DNA of 64,000 nt from JACMLX01 sp031374935 (GCA_031374935.1 JANMHB010000093.1:81303-145302), one strand, 5' to 3'; counted from the first letter of the stretch, positions 44,599 through 53,540 are shown. Numbers and translations: made by a program. Notes: a model not told the origin generated them from the letters alone.

Positions 44599-45084
44599 TC
44601 AGGGCGGCGGTGGCGCCCGTTCGTCGTCTGGACGCGGCGATCGTGGCCCATCCGGCGGACTACCGCGATCATCGTTACCGCGCCCGCGCCCCGGTCCACC
44701 ACGGCCGGGTCGGAACCGACCTGGCGGGCCTCCGCGACCGGGTACGAAGCGTGCAAAGCGCTCCCGCTGCGCGGCATCCAGCATCGGATCCAGGCGCGCC
44801 TTGAGCGAGTCGAGCGTGGCGCGCATCGCGCCGTCATGCTCCCGCCGCATGCGGCCATTCTGCTCGGCCGTCGCCTCGATCACGGGCCTGATGGCGTTCC
44901 ACTGCGAATCGCTGGTGGGACGAATCACCTCGCGCACATGCTCGACGAAGCCGCCGGGCCGGCGGATGTTGTCGACCCGTGCCATGCGCCGCTCCTGCAG
45001 CGCGCCGCCAGCGAGCAGTCCGATGGCAATGCCGAGGCAGAGCGTGACGACCAGCAGAAGCCACGCGCGGACGGAGTTGCTCAT
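44599..45084 (-). CDS. Periplasmic Spy/CnrX-like heavy-metal sensor protein
   Basis: This 161-residue protein has one N-terminal membrane segment (AWLLLVVTLCLGIAIGLLAGG) and a helical hairpin (about 35-105, with REHDGAMRATLDSLKARLDPMLDAAQRERFA). The tail is Gly/Arg/Pro-rich. This is the periplasmic heavy-metal-sensor or Spy-like arrangement; such proteins tether in the periplasm and can control ECF sigma factors. The start at 45084 is chosen at the leader; the frame reaches 45195. It is the last gene of the sigma/small-protein unit. Its 3' end is convergent with the S9 peptidase gene. Confidence 0.8.
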   Translation of the reverse strand: MSNSVRAWLLLVVTLCLGIAIGLLAGGALQERRMARVDNIRRPGGFVEHVREVIRPTSDSQWNAIRPVIEATAEQNGRMRREHDGAMRATLDSLKARLDPMLDAAQRERFARFVPGRGGPPGRFRPGRGGPGRGRGNDDRGSPPDGPRSPRPDDERAPPPP

Positions 45085-45094
45085 GAGGTGCTCA

Positions 45095-45457
45095 TCACTG
45101 AAGGGTCTCGGTGGTGACGGACAGAACCGACTCCGCCGACACTGGTTGCAGGCCAATGGCGGCTTCGACCAGCGTGGTACCGTCAGATCGTGCAATGACC
45201 ACGTTGTTCACGCCGAGGGCGATGATCGCGTCTGCGGCAGCGGCGGCCAGCACACGGAAGTTGCGCTGCATGGCCGTGAATCGAAGTACTGTCGGTGGAG
45301 TGGCCGCTCGCGATGCCGCAACCCGCGCCATGGTCCGATCGGCGAAACCCTCCGCGAATGACAGCGAAGGCATCGCGCCACGCAGCAGGCTGCCTGCCCG
45401 CTGCAGGTCGCGCTCGTCGAAAGGCGCATCGTCAGTGCGTTCGTTGCGGTCGCTCAC
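45095..45457 (-). CDS. Small protein, probable anti-sigma partner
   Basis: This 120-residue protein is not recognised by sequence. Its GTG start overlaps the sigma-factor stop (GTGA). Residues about 1-45 are soluble and acidic to amphipathic (DERDLQRAGSLLRGAMPSLSFAEGFADRTMARVAA). A hydrophobic segment follows (FRVLAAAAADAIIALGVNNVVIA). That is the layout of small membrane-anchored anti-sigma factors, and gene order supports it. No zinc motif (HxxxCxxC) is present. Confidence 0.68.
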   Translation of the reverse strand: MSDRNERTDDAPFDERDLQRAGSLLRGAMPSLSFAEGFADRTMARVAASRAATPPTVLRFTAMQRNFRVLAAAAADAIIALGVNNVVIARSDGTTLVEAAIGLQPVSAESVLSVTTETLQ

Positions 45458-46017
45458 TCGGAAAACTCCGCCCACACGGGGCCCAGGGTCACACGCAGTT
45501 GTCTGATGGCGCGGGAGAGTCGCGACAGCACGGTACCTTCGGGAATCTGCAGGATCTCCGCCGTTTCCTTCGTGCTCCGTTCTTCCAGCAGTCGCAGCAC
45601 CACCACCGCCCGGTGCTCCGCATTCAATCGGTCGAGCGCGTCGCGGATGCGCTGCGCCTGACCGTCATCCGACCCTGGCGCCGCCCCCTCATCGGCCGCG
45701 GCCTCGAGGGCCACGTCATCCCGGACGAATCGCAGCTCACGCCGCTGCTGGCCGCGCAATGCGTTGAGCGCGCAACTCATCGCGATGCGTACCAGGTACG
45801 TCCGAACCGACGACTCGCCGCGAAACGCGTCGAGGGCGTGGTAGAATCTGACGAACGTTTCCTGACCGACATCATCGGCGTCGTCGCCGGCGCCGAGCAT
45901 GCCGAACACCGTGCGCGCGACCGCCGACTGATGGCGTTCCACCAGGCGTCGGAAGGCGTCGTCATCGCCACGTTTGGCGCGGGCGACCAGTGCGGCATCA
46001 TCGTCGGTTTCGATCAC
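45454..46017 (-). CDS. ECF-type RNA polymerase sigma factor
   Basis: This 187-residue ECF sigma factor has region 2 (DDDAFRRLVERHQSAVARTVFGMLGAGDDADDVGQETFVRFYHAL) and region 4 (LNAEHRAVVVLRLLEERSTKETAEILQIPEGTVLSRLSRAIRQLR), with a short linker. It probably directs polymerase to its own module and to metal or envelope-stress genes, since Spy-like genes flank it on both sides. It lies 45 bases after the upstream Spy-like gene and overlaps the downstream anti-sigma candidate. No target promoter was identified. Confidence 0.95.
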   Translation of the reverse strand: MIETDDDAALVARAKRGDDDAFRRLVERHQSAVARTVFGMLGAGDDADDVGQETFVRFYHALDAFRGESSVRTYLVRIAMSCALNALRGQQRRELRFVRDDVALEAAADEGAAPGSDDGQAQRIRDALDRLNAEHRAVVVLRLLEERSTKETAEILQIPEGTVLSRLSRAIRQLRVTLGPVWAEFSE

Positions 46018-46062
46018 GGAGAGTGTAGCGGTCCGACCACCCGATCGGACCGCATTCGCTGG

Positions 46063-46587
46063 TCAGCGCGGGGTGGAGTCGTCGTTCGGCGGGCGGCGGT
46101 GATCACCGTCGGATAATTCGCGGCGACCGCCATGATCGCTTCGCGCTGCCCCCCGACGACCGTCTGGGCCACCCTGTTGCATGCCGCGCCGTCCGCCGTG
46201 TCGGGCCCGCATCGCATCGTGCTTCAGCTTCTGATCCGGCGTCAGGATGCCGGCCATCGCCTTCTGGGTACTGGTATGTGTGGTCAGCATCGCTGCCCGT
46301 TCTGCATCGCGTGCGGCGGTCCGACGGGCGAGGACGGAGTCCATGCTGCGCTGTTCGGCAGTCAGCGCGGCGCGGACCTTGGTGGCCTGATCGGTGCTGA
46401 GGCCAAGTTCGGTGGTCATCCGTGCGACGCGTTCATCGACGGTCGGCGGCCCCATGTGGCGATCAGGGCCGGGCCCTCGCCGGTCTGCGGCCGGTGGCGT
46501 GCCCTGCTGGGCCTGGGCCACAATTGGTTGCACGAGTGCGGCGCCGAGGGCAGCGCAGGCAAGCAGGAGTGTACGACGGTGTGACAT
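46063..46587 (-). CDS. Spy/CpxP-family periplasmic protein
   Basis: This 174-residue secreted protein has a signal peptide (LLLACAALGAALVQPIVAQAQ) and a helical domain with LSTDQATKVRAALTAEQ and ILTPDQKLKHDAMRARH. The LTxxQ-type motif is diagnostic of Spy/CpxP, which chaperone or sense envelope stress. The mature N-terminus (PPAADRRGPGPDRHMGPP) and C-terminus are His, Gly and Arg rich and could bind metal. The start at 46587 is chosen at the leader. With the genes downstream it makes a Spy - ECF sigma - small protein - Spy-like module. Confidence 0.86.
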   Translation of the reverse strand: MSHRRTLLLACAALGAALVQPIVAQAQQGTPPAADRRGPGPDRHMGPPTVDERVARMTTELGLSTDQATKVRAALTAEQRSMDSVLARRTAARDAERAAMLTTHTSTQKAMAGILTPDQKLKHDAMRARHGGRRGMQQGGPDGRRGAARSDHGGRRELSDGDHRRPPNDDSTPR

Positions 46588-46689
46588 ATGGTGAACCTCG
46601 AACGAAGGTGGTCTGCCGTGGGAGTGGGGACGCATTCGGTCCGCACGTTTGACACCGGCAGTTCCCACCCCATTCCATCCGCCCGCGCC

Positions 46690-48906
46690 CTACGGCGTCA
46701 CATGCATCGTCACCCGCACCATTCGGGGTGACCCCGGCATGATGTTGTTGTTGCTGTGCGCGGTGGGGAAGTATTGCGCATCGAGCAGATTCTCGACGTT
46801 GACCTGCGCTCGCAACACCCGTGTCAGCGTCACGAATGCCGCCGCATCCACCCGTGTGAACGAGGGCAATGCGACGGTGTTGTCGATCGCCGCGAACATC
46901 CGGTCCTGATACACCAGCCCAAGCCCGGCCCCGACGCGGTGCAGCAACTGCACCTTGTTCCAAAGCGAGAAGGTGTGGCGCGGCACCAGCGGCACGCTGC
47001 TGCCCGCCGCCGCCGCCGCTGTCCGGCTGATGATCCGCGCCCGCTGATTCGCATACCCACCGGCGATCTGCCAGCGTGCCGTTGGCGCGCCCGTCACGCC
47101 AAGCTCCCAGCCGTTCGTGCGTTGCGCACCGGTTTGCACCAACAGTGCGGGGGTGGTGGGATCGGGCGCGGTGGTGTTGGTCCGATCGAGTCGATACAAC
47201 GCGGCCGTGAGCGCCAGATCAGGACGCGCATCCCACTTCACGCCGACTTCGCGGTTGGTGAACTGTTCCGGTTCGAGCGTCTGTGATGTGGCCGTCAGCG
47301 ACGAGAACTGATCGCCGCTTCCTGGCAGGAACGACACGCTGTAACTGCCGTACATCGACAGCGGCTCGACGGGCTTGTACACCAGCCCTGCGCGCGGCGA
47401 CACCAGATTGTCGGGCCGACTGAGCGACTGGCCGGTGCGATTGTTGAAGTGGTCCACGCCCAGTCGGTCGAAGCGCAGGCCCAGCACCGCCTGCATGTGC
47501 GTACCGATCGCGATCTGATTCTGCGCGTACAGCGCGCGTGTGGTGACCGTGGTGCGGTTGTCGGGATCGGTCGCATTCTGCCGGAATGTCACCGGCGCGC
47601 TCACGCGCGGGGCGTCGAACGGAACGGTCAGACTGGTCGCCGTGCTGCCCGGGGCGCCGAAGTACGCCGTCGCCCGATAGTTCTCCGTGCGCTGCGTCCC
47701 GAACTCGGCGCCGACCAGCAGCGTCTGGCGCAGACTGCCGCGTGTCACGGTGGCGGTGAGATCGGTCTGGTTGAAGAGATTCTGTCGATCGGTGCCGTTG
47801 TTGTAGCCGTTCAGACTCACCGATGTCGCGGTGGCATTGACGGCGCCGGGGAAGATGTTCTGATAGAACTTGTCGTACGTCATCAGTCGCGAACGATTGC
47901 GCAGCTGAATGCCGTCGACGACACTGTTTCCGTTCCACAACTGCCGATCGATGGTGGCGGCGACGGCCTGCGCGGTGAGGTACGATTGGCTGGCAGCGGG
48001 ATCACCGAAGAACGATGCGATGGGCGCGCGCGCCGGTGCCCCCTGGAACGACGGAATGCCGCGGTCCACCACCCGTTCGTCGCGATAGAACTCGTAACCG
48101 GCCCGCACCAGTGTGCGGCCGAGCAGTACCGACGCGGTCGGATTGATGGCGACGCGTTCATGACCGGAGGCCTGGCGGAAGGTGGCTGAGTTTTCGTACA
48201 GCCCGTTCACGCGCACAGCGAGATACGCGCCGAGTGCCTGCCCGATGTCGACGGTGGCGCGGCGTTGCTCGAAGGATCCGCCGGTGACCGTGGCGCTGCG
48301 AATGGGTTGCCAGAGCGCCTCCTTGGTGATGCGGTTCAGCACACCGCCACCGCCGCCTCGTCCGAAGACCATCGCGTTCGAGCCCTTCAACGCTTCGACC
48401 CGCTCCACGTTGTAAACGTCGCGGTAGTACTGCGCATCGTCGCGAACGCCATCGATGAAGAAATCGGCGGTGCTGCTGTTGCCGCGGATGGTCGGCGCAT
48501 CGCGATGCCCTTCACCCAACCCCATCGTGATGCCCGGGACATACCGCACCACCTCGGCCATCGACTGCATCGCCTGATCTGCGATCAAGGCGTGCGGGAT
48601 GACGGTGGCTGACTGCGGCACATCGCGCAGCAGGGTTGCGGTGCGAGTGGCGCTGCTCGACCGGGCGACCGAATAGCCACGCTTTCGTCCTGCGGAGTCG
48701 GTGACCACCAGGCGTCGGAGCTGTTGCGGCGTAGCCGGGCGTCGAACGGAGTCGGCCGCAGGAGTCGTGGGCTGCTGTGCGGTCGCGGTCGCTGGTGATG
48801 CCGCGAGCGTCGCAACGGCGGCGACGGCGACGAGCAATTGGCAGGTCGCGTTGCTGAGGCAACGGCAGCCAGCGCAGCGAGGAGTTGTAGATTCCGGCAT
48901 GGGCAT
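46690..48906 (-). CDS. TonB-dependent siderophore receptor
   Basis: This 738-residue outer-membrane receptor has a signal peptide (LLVAVAAVATLAASPATATAQ). The plug domain (about 88-200) has DVPQSATVIPHALIADQAMQSMAEVVRYVPGI, GLGEGHRDAPTIRGN and RVEALKGSNAMVFGRGGGGGVLNR. A 22-strand-type barrel follows, ending VRVTMHVTP. This pattern is typical of ferric-siderophore receptors of the FhuA/FpvA/Fiu group. The first residues (MPMPESTTP...CAGCRC) are unusually Cys-rich for a leader. A Fur-box-like sequence lies directly upstream, so iron repression is likely. Confidence 0.94.
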   Translation of the reverse strand: MPMPESTTPRCAGCRCLSNATCQLLVAVAAVATLAASPATATAQQPTTPAADSVRRPATPQQLRRLVVTDSAGRKRGYSVARSSSATRTATLLRDVPQSATVIPHALIADQAMQSMAEVVRYVPGITMGLGEGHRDAPTIRGNSSTADFFIDGVRDDAQYYRDVYNVERVEALKGSNAMVFGRGGGGGVLNRITKEALWQPIRSATVTGGSFEQRRATVDIGQALGAYLAVRVNGLYENSATFRQASGHERVAINPTASVLLGRTLVRAGYEFYRDERVVDRGIPSFQGAPARAPIASFFGDPAASQSYLTAQAVAATIDRQLWNGNSVVDGIQLRNRSRLMTYDKFYQNIFPGAVNATATSVSLNGYNNGTDRQNLFNQTDLTATVTRGSLRQTLLVGAEFGTQRTENYRATAYFGAPGSTATSLTVPFDAPRVSAPVTFRQNATDPDNRTTVTTRALYAQNQIAIGTHMQAVLGLRFDRLGVDHFNNRTGQSLSRPDNLVSPRAGLVYKPVEPLSMYGSYSVSFLPGSGDQFSSLTATSQTLEPEQFTNREVGVKWDARPDLALTAALYRLDRTNTTAPDPTTPALLVQTGAQRTNGWELGVTGAPTARWQIAGGYANQRARIISRTAAAAAGSSVPLVPRHTFSLWNKVQLLHRVGAGLGLVYQDRMFAAIDNTVALPSFTRVDAAAFVTLTRVLRAQVNVENLLDAQYFPTAHSNNNIMPGSPRMVRVTMHVTP

Positions 48907-48909
48907 GAA

Positions 48910-48924
48910 TGAGAATGACTATCA
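48910..48924 (-). promoter_or_regulatory. Fur-box-like site
   Basis: TGAGAATGACTATCA matches the Fur core TGATAATnATTATCA at 12 of 14 defined positions and overlaps the ribosome-site region of the siderophore receptor. A consensus TTGACA (minus strand, 48966-48971) lies 17 bases from a weak CATTCT -10. A perfect 11-base palindrome (GAATGCCATTC, 48944-48954) overlaps that -10. Confidence 0.6.
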
Positions 48925-49006
48925 AGAAGCACTTGCCCTTTGAGAATGCCATTCAAAGCCGATGATGTCAATCGGGATTGATTCTGAAAAGCGGAATCGT
49001 GACGCA

Positions 49007-49058
49007 ACGATCCCCCGGTCTCACGGCGGTGTGGGGGCGAGTGAGACCGGGGGATCGT
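49007..49058. repeat. Perfect 18-base inverted repeat
   Basis: ACGATCCCCCGGTCTCAC (49007-49024) pairs perfectly with its reverse complement at 49041-49058 around a 16-base G-rich loop. There is no T-tract, so a simple intrinsic terminator is unlikely. It may form a cruciform, an mRNA hairpin or a regulator site between two leftward genes. Confidence 0.85.
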
Positions 49059-49108
49059 CGATCGGGAACTGCGGGGCTGGGTTTTGGGCGGCGACTCACA
49101 GTGCGAGG

Positions 49109-49246
49109 ACTCCGTCCCCCTCCGCGGGCGAACTCCGTCCCCCTCCGCGGGCGAACTCCGTCCCCTTCCGCGGGCGAACTCCGTCCCCTTCCGCGGGCGA
49201 ACTCCGTCCCCTTCCGCGGGCGAACTCCGTCCCCCTGCGGGTCCCC
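49109..49246. repeat. 23-base tandem repeat, six copies
   Basis: Units begin ACTCCGTCCCC at 49109, 49132, 49155, 49178, 49201 and 49224, with strict 23-base spacing. Two variants alternate, CCCCCTCCGCGGG and CCCCTTCCGCGGG, and the last unit decays. The spacing is not a multiple of three and no gene spans it. It is a minisatellite next to the 3' end of the BNR gene. Confidence 0.9.
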
Positions 49247-49253
49247 CGGCGGC

Positions 49254-52200
49254 TCAGGCGATCGGCCTTGCGCGCTTGGGGATGACGATCGGCGCAACGC
49301 CCAGCGATTGGACCTTGCTATTAAAGGCCGAGACTTCGCGATTCAGGACGTCCTCGATGCGTTTGGCGATCGGGACCCACTGGGTGACGAGCTCGCCGGT
49401 GCGCTGCATGGCGCCTGTGGTGGGTCGTCCCTCGGGGCCGCCGTGGATGTAGCCGTTGGTGCCGGTCACGTTGCCGTATGCTTCGGCCAGCTGGTTGTCG
49501 AGGCGCCCACCGAATCGGAGCACGTCGTAGGCGACCTTGATGCGTGGCTCGGTCATGAGGCGTTCGAGGGAGTCGACTGCGGCATCGAGCGACGCGGCGA
49601 GGGGGGCGAGTTCGCTGGCCACGCCGGCTTTGGTCGCCTGGTCGAGGCTGGACTTGGCTTGCGTCCGGACGCCGCGAAGTGTCTCAAGGGAGCGGTTCAG
49701 TGACTCCAAAGTGTCGCGAAGCTGTCTCGCTGTTTCGAACTGGGCGACGTAATCGGACGGAGTCACGGTCGTGAGCCGAGGATCGGGGAGCACGCGGAAA
49801 CGGTGCGCCTGGGTGGTGGAGCCGGCCGCGAGTCGGACTTCGTAGTCGCCCGGTACGACCCTGATGCCCCCTGTGTAGCCCCAGAGCACCTGGTTCTCTG
49901 CCATCAGCGGACCCGGCCAGGTGAGGTCCCAGACGACGGCGTGTGCTCCGGCCCTGCTGGGCAGGGCTGGCTGCTGTCGGCGTCGGCTCTCGGCCGTATC
50001 GGTCGTCAGCGTGCGGACCAGTGCGCCGGTTCCGGTACGGACCTCGATCGTGTACGGCGTCGTCATGCTGTCTCGCAGCATCAGATGAAAGACCGCGCCG
50101 TTCGCCGGTGCTTCAAGCGGTACCTCGCGGCCGCCGGCACCACCACCCTGACTGCGATCGGCGCGGACGACGTCGCGCGGCCGGTGCAGAAAGACTGCGC
50201 TCGTGGGTCGCGCCGCGGCCAGCTGCTGGAGCGGCGAGAGATCGTCGAGAATCCAGAGCGAGCGGCCCTGCGTGCCGACGATCAGGTCATCGTTGTAGAC
50301 CTGCAGATCGCTGATCGGCACGATCGGCAGGTTGCGCTGAAAGGGTTGCCAGCGACCGCCGTTGTCGATCGAGACGAAGAGGCCGAACTCGGTGCCGGCG
50401 TAGAGGAGACCGGCCCTCGTGGCATCTTCGCGCACCACACGCACCGGATAGTCGGCCGGGATCCCGTTCGTGCCGTCAGCGATGCGGACCCACGTCTTGC
50501 CGTAGTCGTCGGTGCGCCAGGCGTACGGCGCATAGTCGTCCAGTCGGTAGCGGTGGGCGGCGATGTATGCGCGACCGGCGACATGAGTCGACACATCGAT
50601 GCGATTGACGGTGGCGAACTTCGGCATGCCGGGCGGGGTGATGTCCTGCCAGGTGGTGCCACCGTCGCGCGTCAGGTGCACCCGTCCATCATCGCTGCCG
50701 GTCCACAAGACCCGTGCGTCCCTGGGGTCCTCCCCCAGGGCGAAGATCGTATTGAACATCTCGACGCCGGTCTGGTCGCCATTGATGGGTCCACCGGCCA
50801 TGCCCTGCGTCGATTTGTCGTTGGTGGTCAGGTCGGGGCTGATCGCCGTCCACGACATCCCGCCATCGCGCGTGCGATGCACCACCTGCGACGCATGGTA
50901 GACGACGTTCCGGTCGTGGCGCGACACCAGAATCGGTGCCACCCACTGAAAGCGGTACTTGAGCTCCGATGCTTTCTGGCCCACCTGCTGCTGCGGATAC
51001 GCGATCACATCGCGGCGAAGATCAGTCTTCGGTTCGTATCGATTGATGGCGCCGCCGTAGCAGCCGCCGTAGATCACATCGGGGTAGTCCGGGTGCAGGG
51101 CGACGGGACCGGTCTCGCATCCACCGGCGCCCATCCAGGCGTTCATGGGGTGCAGCGTGTTCGACTCGAGCCACGACGGGACCGAGATCGAGGTGTTGTC
51201 CTGCTGCGCGGTGTAGACACGGTACGGAAAGCCATGATCGACCGCGACGTCGTACATCTCGGCGGTGGGCAGGAGGTTCATGCTGCTCCACGACTTGCCG
51301 CCGGTCAGTGAGACGACCGAGCCTCCGTCGTCCGAGAGCCCCATCACCTTCGGATTGGCCGGATTGATCCAAAGGTCGTGAGTGTCGCCATGGGGTACCG
51401 TCACTGGCTCGAAAGTGCGTCCAGCATCTACTGACTTGTGCATCTGCACGCTCATCACGTACATCTGATTCTCGTTCACCGGATCGGCCACGATCCGGTA
51501 GTAGTACCAGGCGCGCTGTCGAATCTTGTTCTCTGCGTTCACACGGACCCACGACGCGCCGCCGTCGTCCGAGCGGTAGAGGCCGCCCGCTGGTTCGGCC
51601 TCGACCATCGCCCAGATCCGGTCGGGATTGGCCGGGGAAATGGCGATGCCGATCTTGCCGACGATCCCGGTCGGAAGGCCGCCGGCGACCTTCGCCCAGG
51701 TGTCGCCGCCGTCGGTGGACCGATAGACGCCGCCTTCGGGTCCGCCCGAGATCATCGTCCACGGCTTCCGTTCGGCGCGCCACATGCCGGCGTACAGAAT
51801 GCGCGGGTTCGTCGGGTGCATGACGAGCTCGCTGGCGCCGGTGGAGTCGTTCAGGAAGAAGACCTGCTGCCACGTCGTGCCGCCATCCTTCGAGCGGTAG
51901 ATGCCGCGTTCCCGGTTCTTGCCGAAGGGGTGGCCGAGCGCGGCGGCGTAGACCAGGTCGGGGTTGGTCGGGTGCACCACGGTGCGGCCGATCGCGCCAG
52001 TCTCACGCATCCCGACAAATCCCCAGGTGCGGCCGGCGTCGGTCGACTTCCACATGCCGCGGCCGGTCGACGAATTGCCTCGAACGTCCTGCGATCCGGT
52101 GCCGACATAGATCACGTTCGGATCCGAGTCCGCCACATCGATCGACCCGATGGAGCCGCCGAAGTACTTGTCGGTGATCGGCTGCCAGCTCTGGCCGGCA

Positions 52201-52475
52201 TCTTCGGTGCGCCAGACGCCACCGCCGGTACTGCCGGAGTAGAACAGGAACGGTGAGCGACTCGTCCCTGCGATGGCCGTCGATCGGCCGCCACGATACG
52301 GACCGATCAGTCGGTACTTCATCGAGCCGAGCAGAGCGGAATCGATCGTTGCAGCCACCGGTGCCGCAGCGCTGGATGCTGGCCGGCTTCGTTGGGCCGC
52401 AACCGGGGTGGTACCGACGGCGCAGAACGCATTGACGAATAGGCTCGCGGCGAGAATCGGGGAGCGGGCAGACAT
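49254..52475 (-). CDS. Sortilin-like BNR/beta-propeller secreted protein
   Basis: This 1073-residue exported protein has a signal peptide (ILAASLFVNAFCAVGTTPVAAQ) and many Asp-box (BNR) repeats, for example RTEDAGQSWQPI, KSTDAGRTWGFV, RSKDGGTTWQQV, RSTDGGDTWAKV and RSDDGGASWVRV. They build one or two beta-propellers of the VPS10/sortilin-like glycosyl-hydrolase-related type (about 50-760). The final 300 residues add a beta-rich segment and helices (LRDTLESLNRSLETLRGVRTQ...). The family is common in this phylum with no settled substrate; it may act on glycans or bind surface ligands. It ends beside the 23-base tandem repeat. Confidence 0.92.
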   Translation of the reverse strand: MSARSPILAASLFVNAFCAVGTTPVAAQRSRPASSAAAPVAATIDSALLGSMKYRLIGPYRGGRSTAIAGTSRSPFLFYSGSTGGGVWRTEDAGQSWQPITDKYFGGSIGSIDVADSDPNVIYVGTGSQDVRGNSSTGRGMWKSTDAGRTWGFVGMRETGAIGRTVVHPTNPDLVYAAALGHPFGKNRERGIYRSKDGGTTWQQVFFLNDSTGASELVMHPTNPRILYAGMWRAERKPWTMISGGPEGGVYRSTDGGDTWAKVAGGLPTGIVGKIGIAISPANPDRIWAMVEAEPAGGLYRSDDGGASWVRVNAENKIRQRAWYYYRIVADPVNENQMYVMSVQMHKSVDAGRTFEPVTVPHGDTHDLWINPANPKVMGLSDDGGSVVSLTGGKSWSSMNLLPTAEMYDVAVDHGFPYRVYTAQQDNTSISVPSWLESNTLHPMNAWMGAGGCETGPVALHPDYPDVIYGGCYGGAINRYEPKTDLRRDVIAYPQQQVGQKASELKYRFQWVAPILVSRHDRNVVYHASQVVHRTRDGGMSWTAISPDLTTNDKSTQGMAGGPINGDQTGVEMFNTIFALGEDPRDARVLWTGSDDGRVHLTRDGGTTWQDITPPGMPKFATVNRIDVSTHVAGRAYIAAHRYRLDDYAPYAWRTDDYGKTWVRIADGTNGIPADYPVRVVREDATRAGLLYAGTEFGLFVSIDNGGRWQPFQRNLPIVPISDLQVYNDDLIVGTQGRSLWILDDLSPLQQLAAARPTSAVFLHRPRDVVRADRSQGGGAGGREVPLEAPANGAVFHLMLRDSMTTPYTIEVRTGTGALVRTLTTDTAESRRRQQPALPSRAGAHAVVWDLTWPGPLMAENQVLWGYTGGIRVVPGDYEVRLAAGSTTQAHRFRVLPDPRLTTVTPSDYVAQFETARQLRDTLESLNRSLETLRGVRTQAKSSLDQATKAGVASELAPLAASLDAAVDSLERLMTEPRIKVAYDVLRFGGRLDNQLAEAYGNVTGTNGYIHGGPEGRPTTGAMQRTGELVTQWVPIAKRIEDVLNREVSAFNSKVQSLGVAPIVIPKRARPIA

Positions 52476-52687
52476 AAGATGTGCCGGGTGGGAGCGGGAC
52501 GTGCGGCTTGGGAGTGGATCACTCCCGACGATACCCGCGATACGTCCGCCGGACAGGAGGTGCTGATGCTGCAGGCTCCCGAACGCGCGCGCGGCTCGCG
52601 AAAGGTCAGCGCTTGCGGGAGCCGGCGCAGGAGGAGATGCTCACTCACGCCAGCACGAAGTCCTGACCTCACCCGGGAGTGTCTCAC

Positions 52688-53140
52688 ATGCGATCGTTGC
52701 GCCTGTTGTCGGCCGTTTGCGTCATCGCCCCGTTGTTCGCGTTGGTCGCGACGCCGACCTGCGCCGTGGCGCAGGATTCAGCCGCCGCTCCGGCGACGGC
52801 GAAGAAGCCGCCCAAGGGTCGCGCCAACCTGATCACCGAAGAGGAGATCGCGTTCCTCGGCGGAACGGTGCAGACGGCCTACGGCATCGTGCAGCGGCTC
52901 CGGCCCGCCATGCTGCGCGTCCGCTCCGGCAACGCGTCAGGCGGGAGCAGCGGCGACGTCGGTTCGAACGATATCGCCGTCTATCTCGACAACCAGAGAA
53001 TGGCCGGCGGAGTGCGCGCACTGGAGGATATCACCCTCTCGCAGATCAAGGAGATCAAGTACCTGAACGCAAGCGATGCGACGACGCTCTTCGGTACCAA
53101 CAACACCGCCGGGGCCATTCAGGTCATCGGGAAACGGTGA
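52688..53140 (+). CDS. Exported plug-only TonB-like protein
   Basis: This 150-residue protein has a signal peptide ending CAVAQ. Residues about 30-150 resemble the plug domain of TonB-dependent receptors: ITEEEIAFLGG, AYGIVQRLRPAMLRVRSG, NDIAVYLDNQRMAGGVRALEDI and IKEIKYLNASDATTLFGTNNTAGAIQVIGK. No barrel follows, as a stop codon comes immediately after the plug. GGGAG lies eight bases before the ATG. The GTG at 52679 is a less likely start. It may be a free periplasmic regulator or ligand binder, or a relic. Confidence 0.78.
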   Translation: MRSLRLLSAVCVIAPLFALVATPTCAVAQDSAAAPATAKKPPKGRANLITEEEIAFLGGTVQTAYGIVQRLRPAMLRVRSGNASGGSSGDVGSNDIAVYLDNQRMAGGVRALEDITLSQIKEIKYLNASDATTLFGTNNTAGAIQVIGKR

Positions 53141-53540
53141 ACTGCGTCAACGCAAAGGGACAAGAACTGCATTGAGGCAACGGGGCACTGGCGCGACGGC
53201 GCAAGGAACTGCGCACGGACGTGTGGGCGCACAGCAGAACGAGCGACCGGGTTACGCGTGCGAGATCCGGATTTCAGTCGGATGCAAAGGGCGAACCAAC
53301 CGCGTGGACGCAGAGCCGCGGAGGCGCAGAGCCACAGAGAACTGCAGGGTTGTTGACACAGCCAAGACCAGAAACGGTGACGGTACGTTCGACCGGCGAC
53401 AGCTTTCTTCCAAATGTCACCGCTTCTCTCCACGTTTCTGCGCCTCTGCGTCAACGCAGTTGGTTCGATCTTCTCCGTAAATGAGATGGCATGATCGTGC
53501 AGCCGGGCGACCTACGTGACCGACGTCGCGCGGTGTCGAC
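53141..53540. repeat. Intergenic region with inverted-repeat element
   Basis: CGAACCAACCGCGTGGACGCAGAG-type arms lie at 53292-53315 and, inverted, at 53444-53467 with 22 of 24 bases matching. Between and around them are purine-rich CGCAGAG/GCAGAGCC words, plus AACTGC words near 53165, 53205 and 53340. This resembles dispersed palindromic elements. No real gene is seen. Confidence 0.65.

Noticed and set aside
49109..49246. CRISPR array
   Set aside because: Repeats abut directly with no spacers and no cas genes are present.
49803..51311. Plus-strand open frame of 502 codons
   Set aside because: Antisense to the BNR protein; no independent motif.
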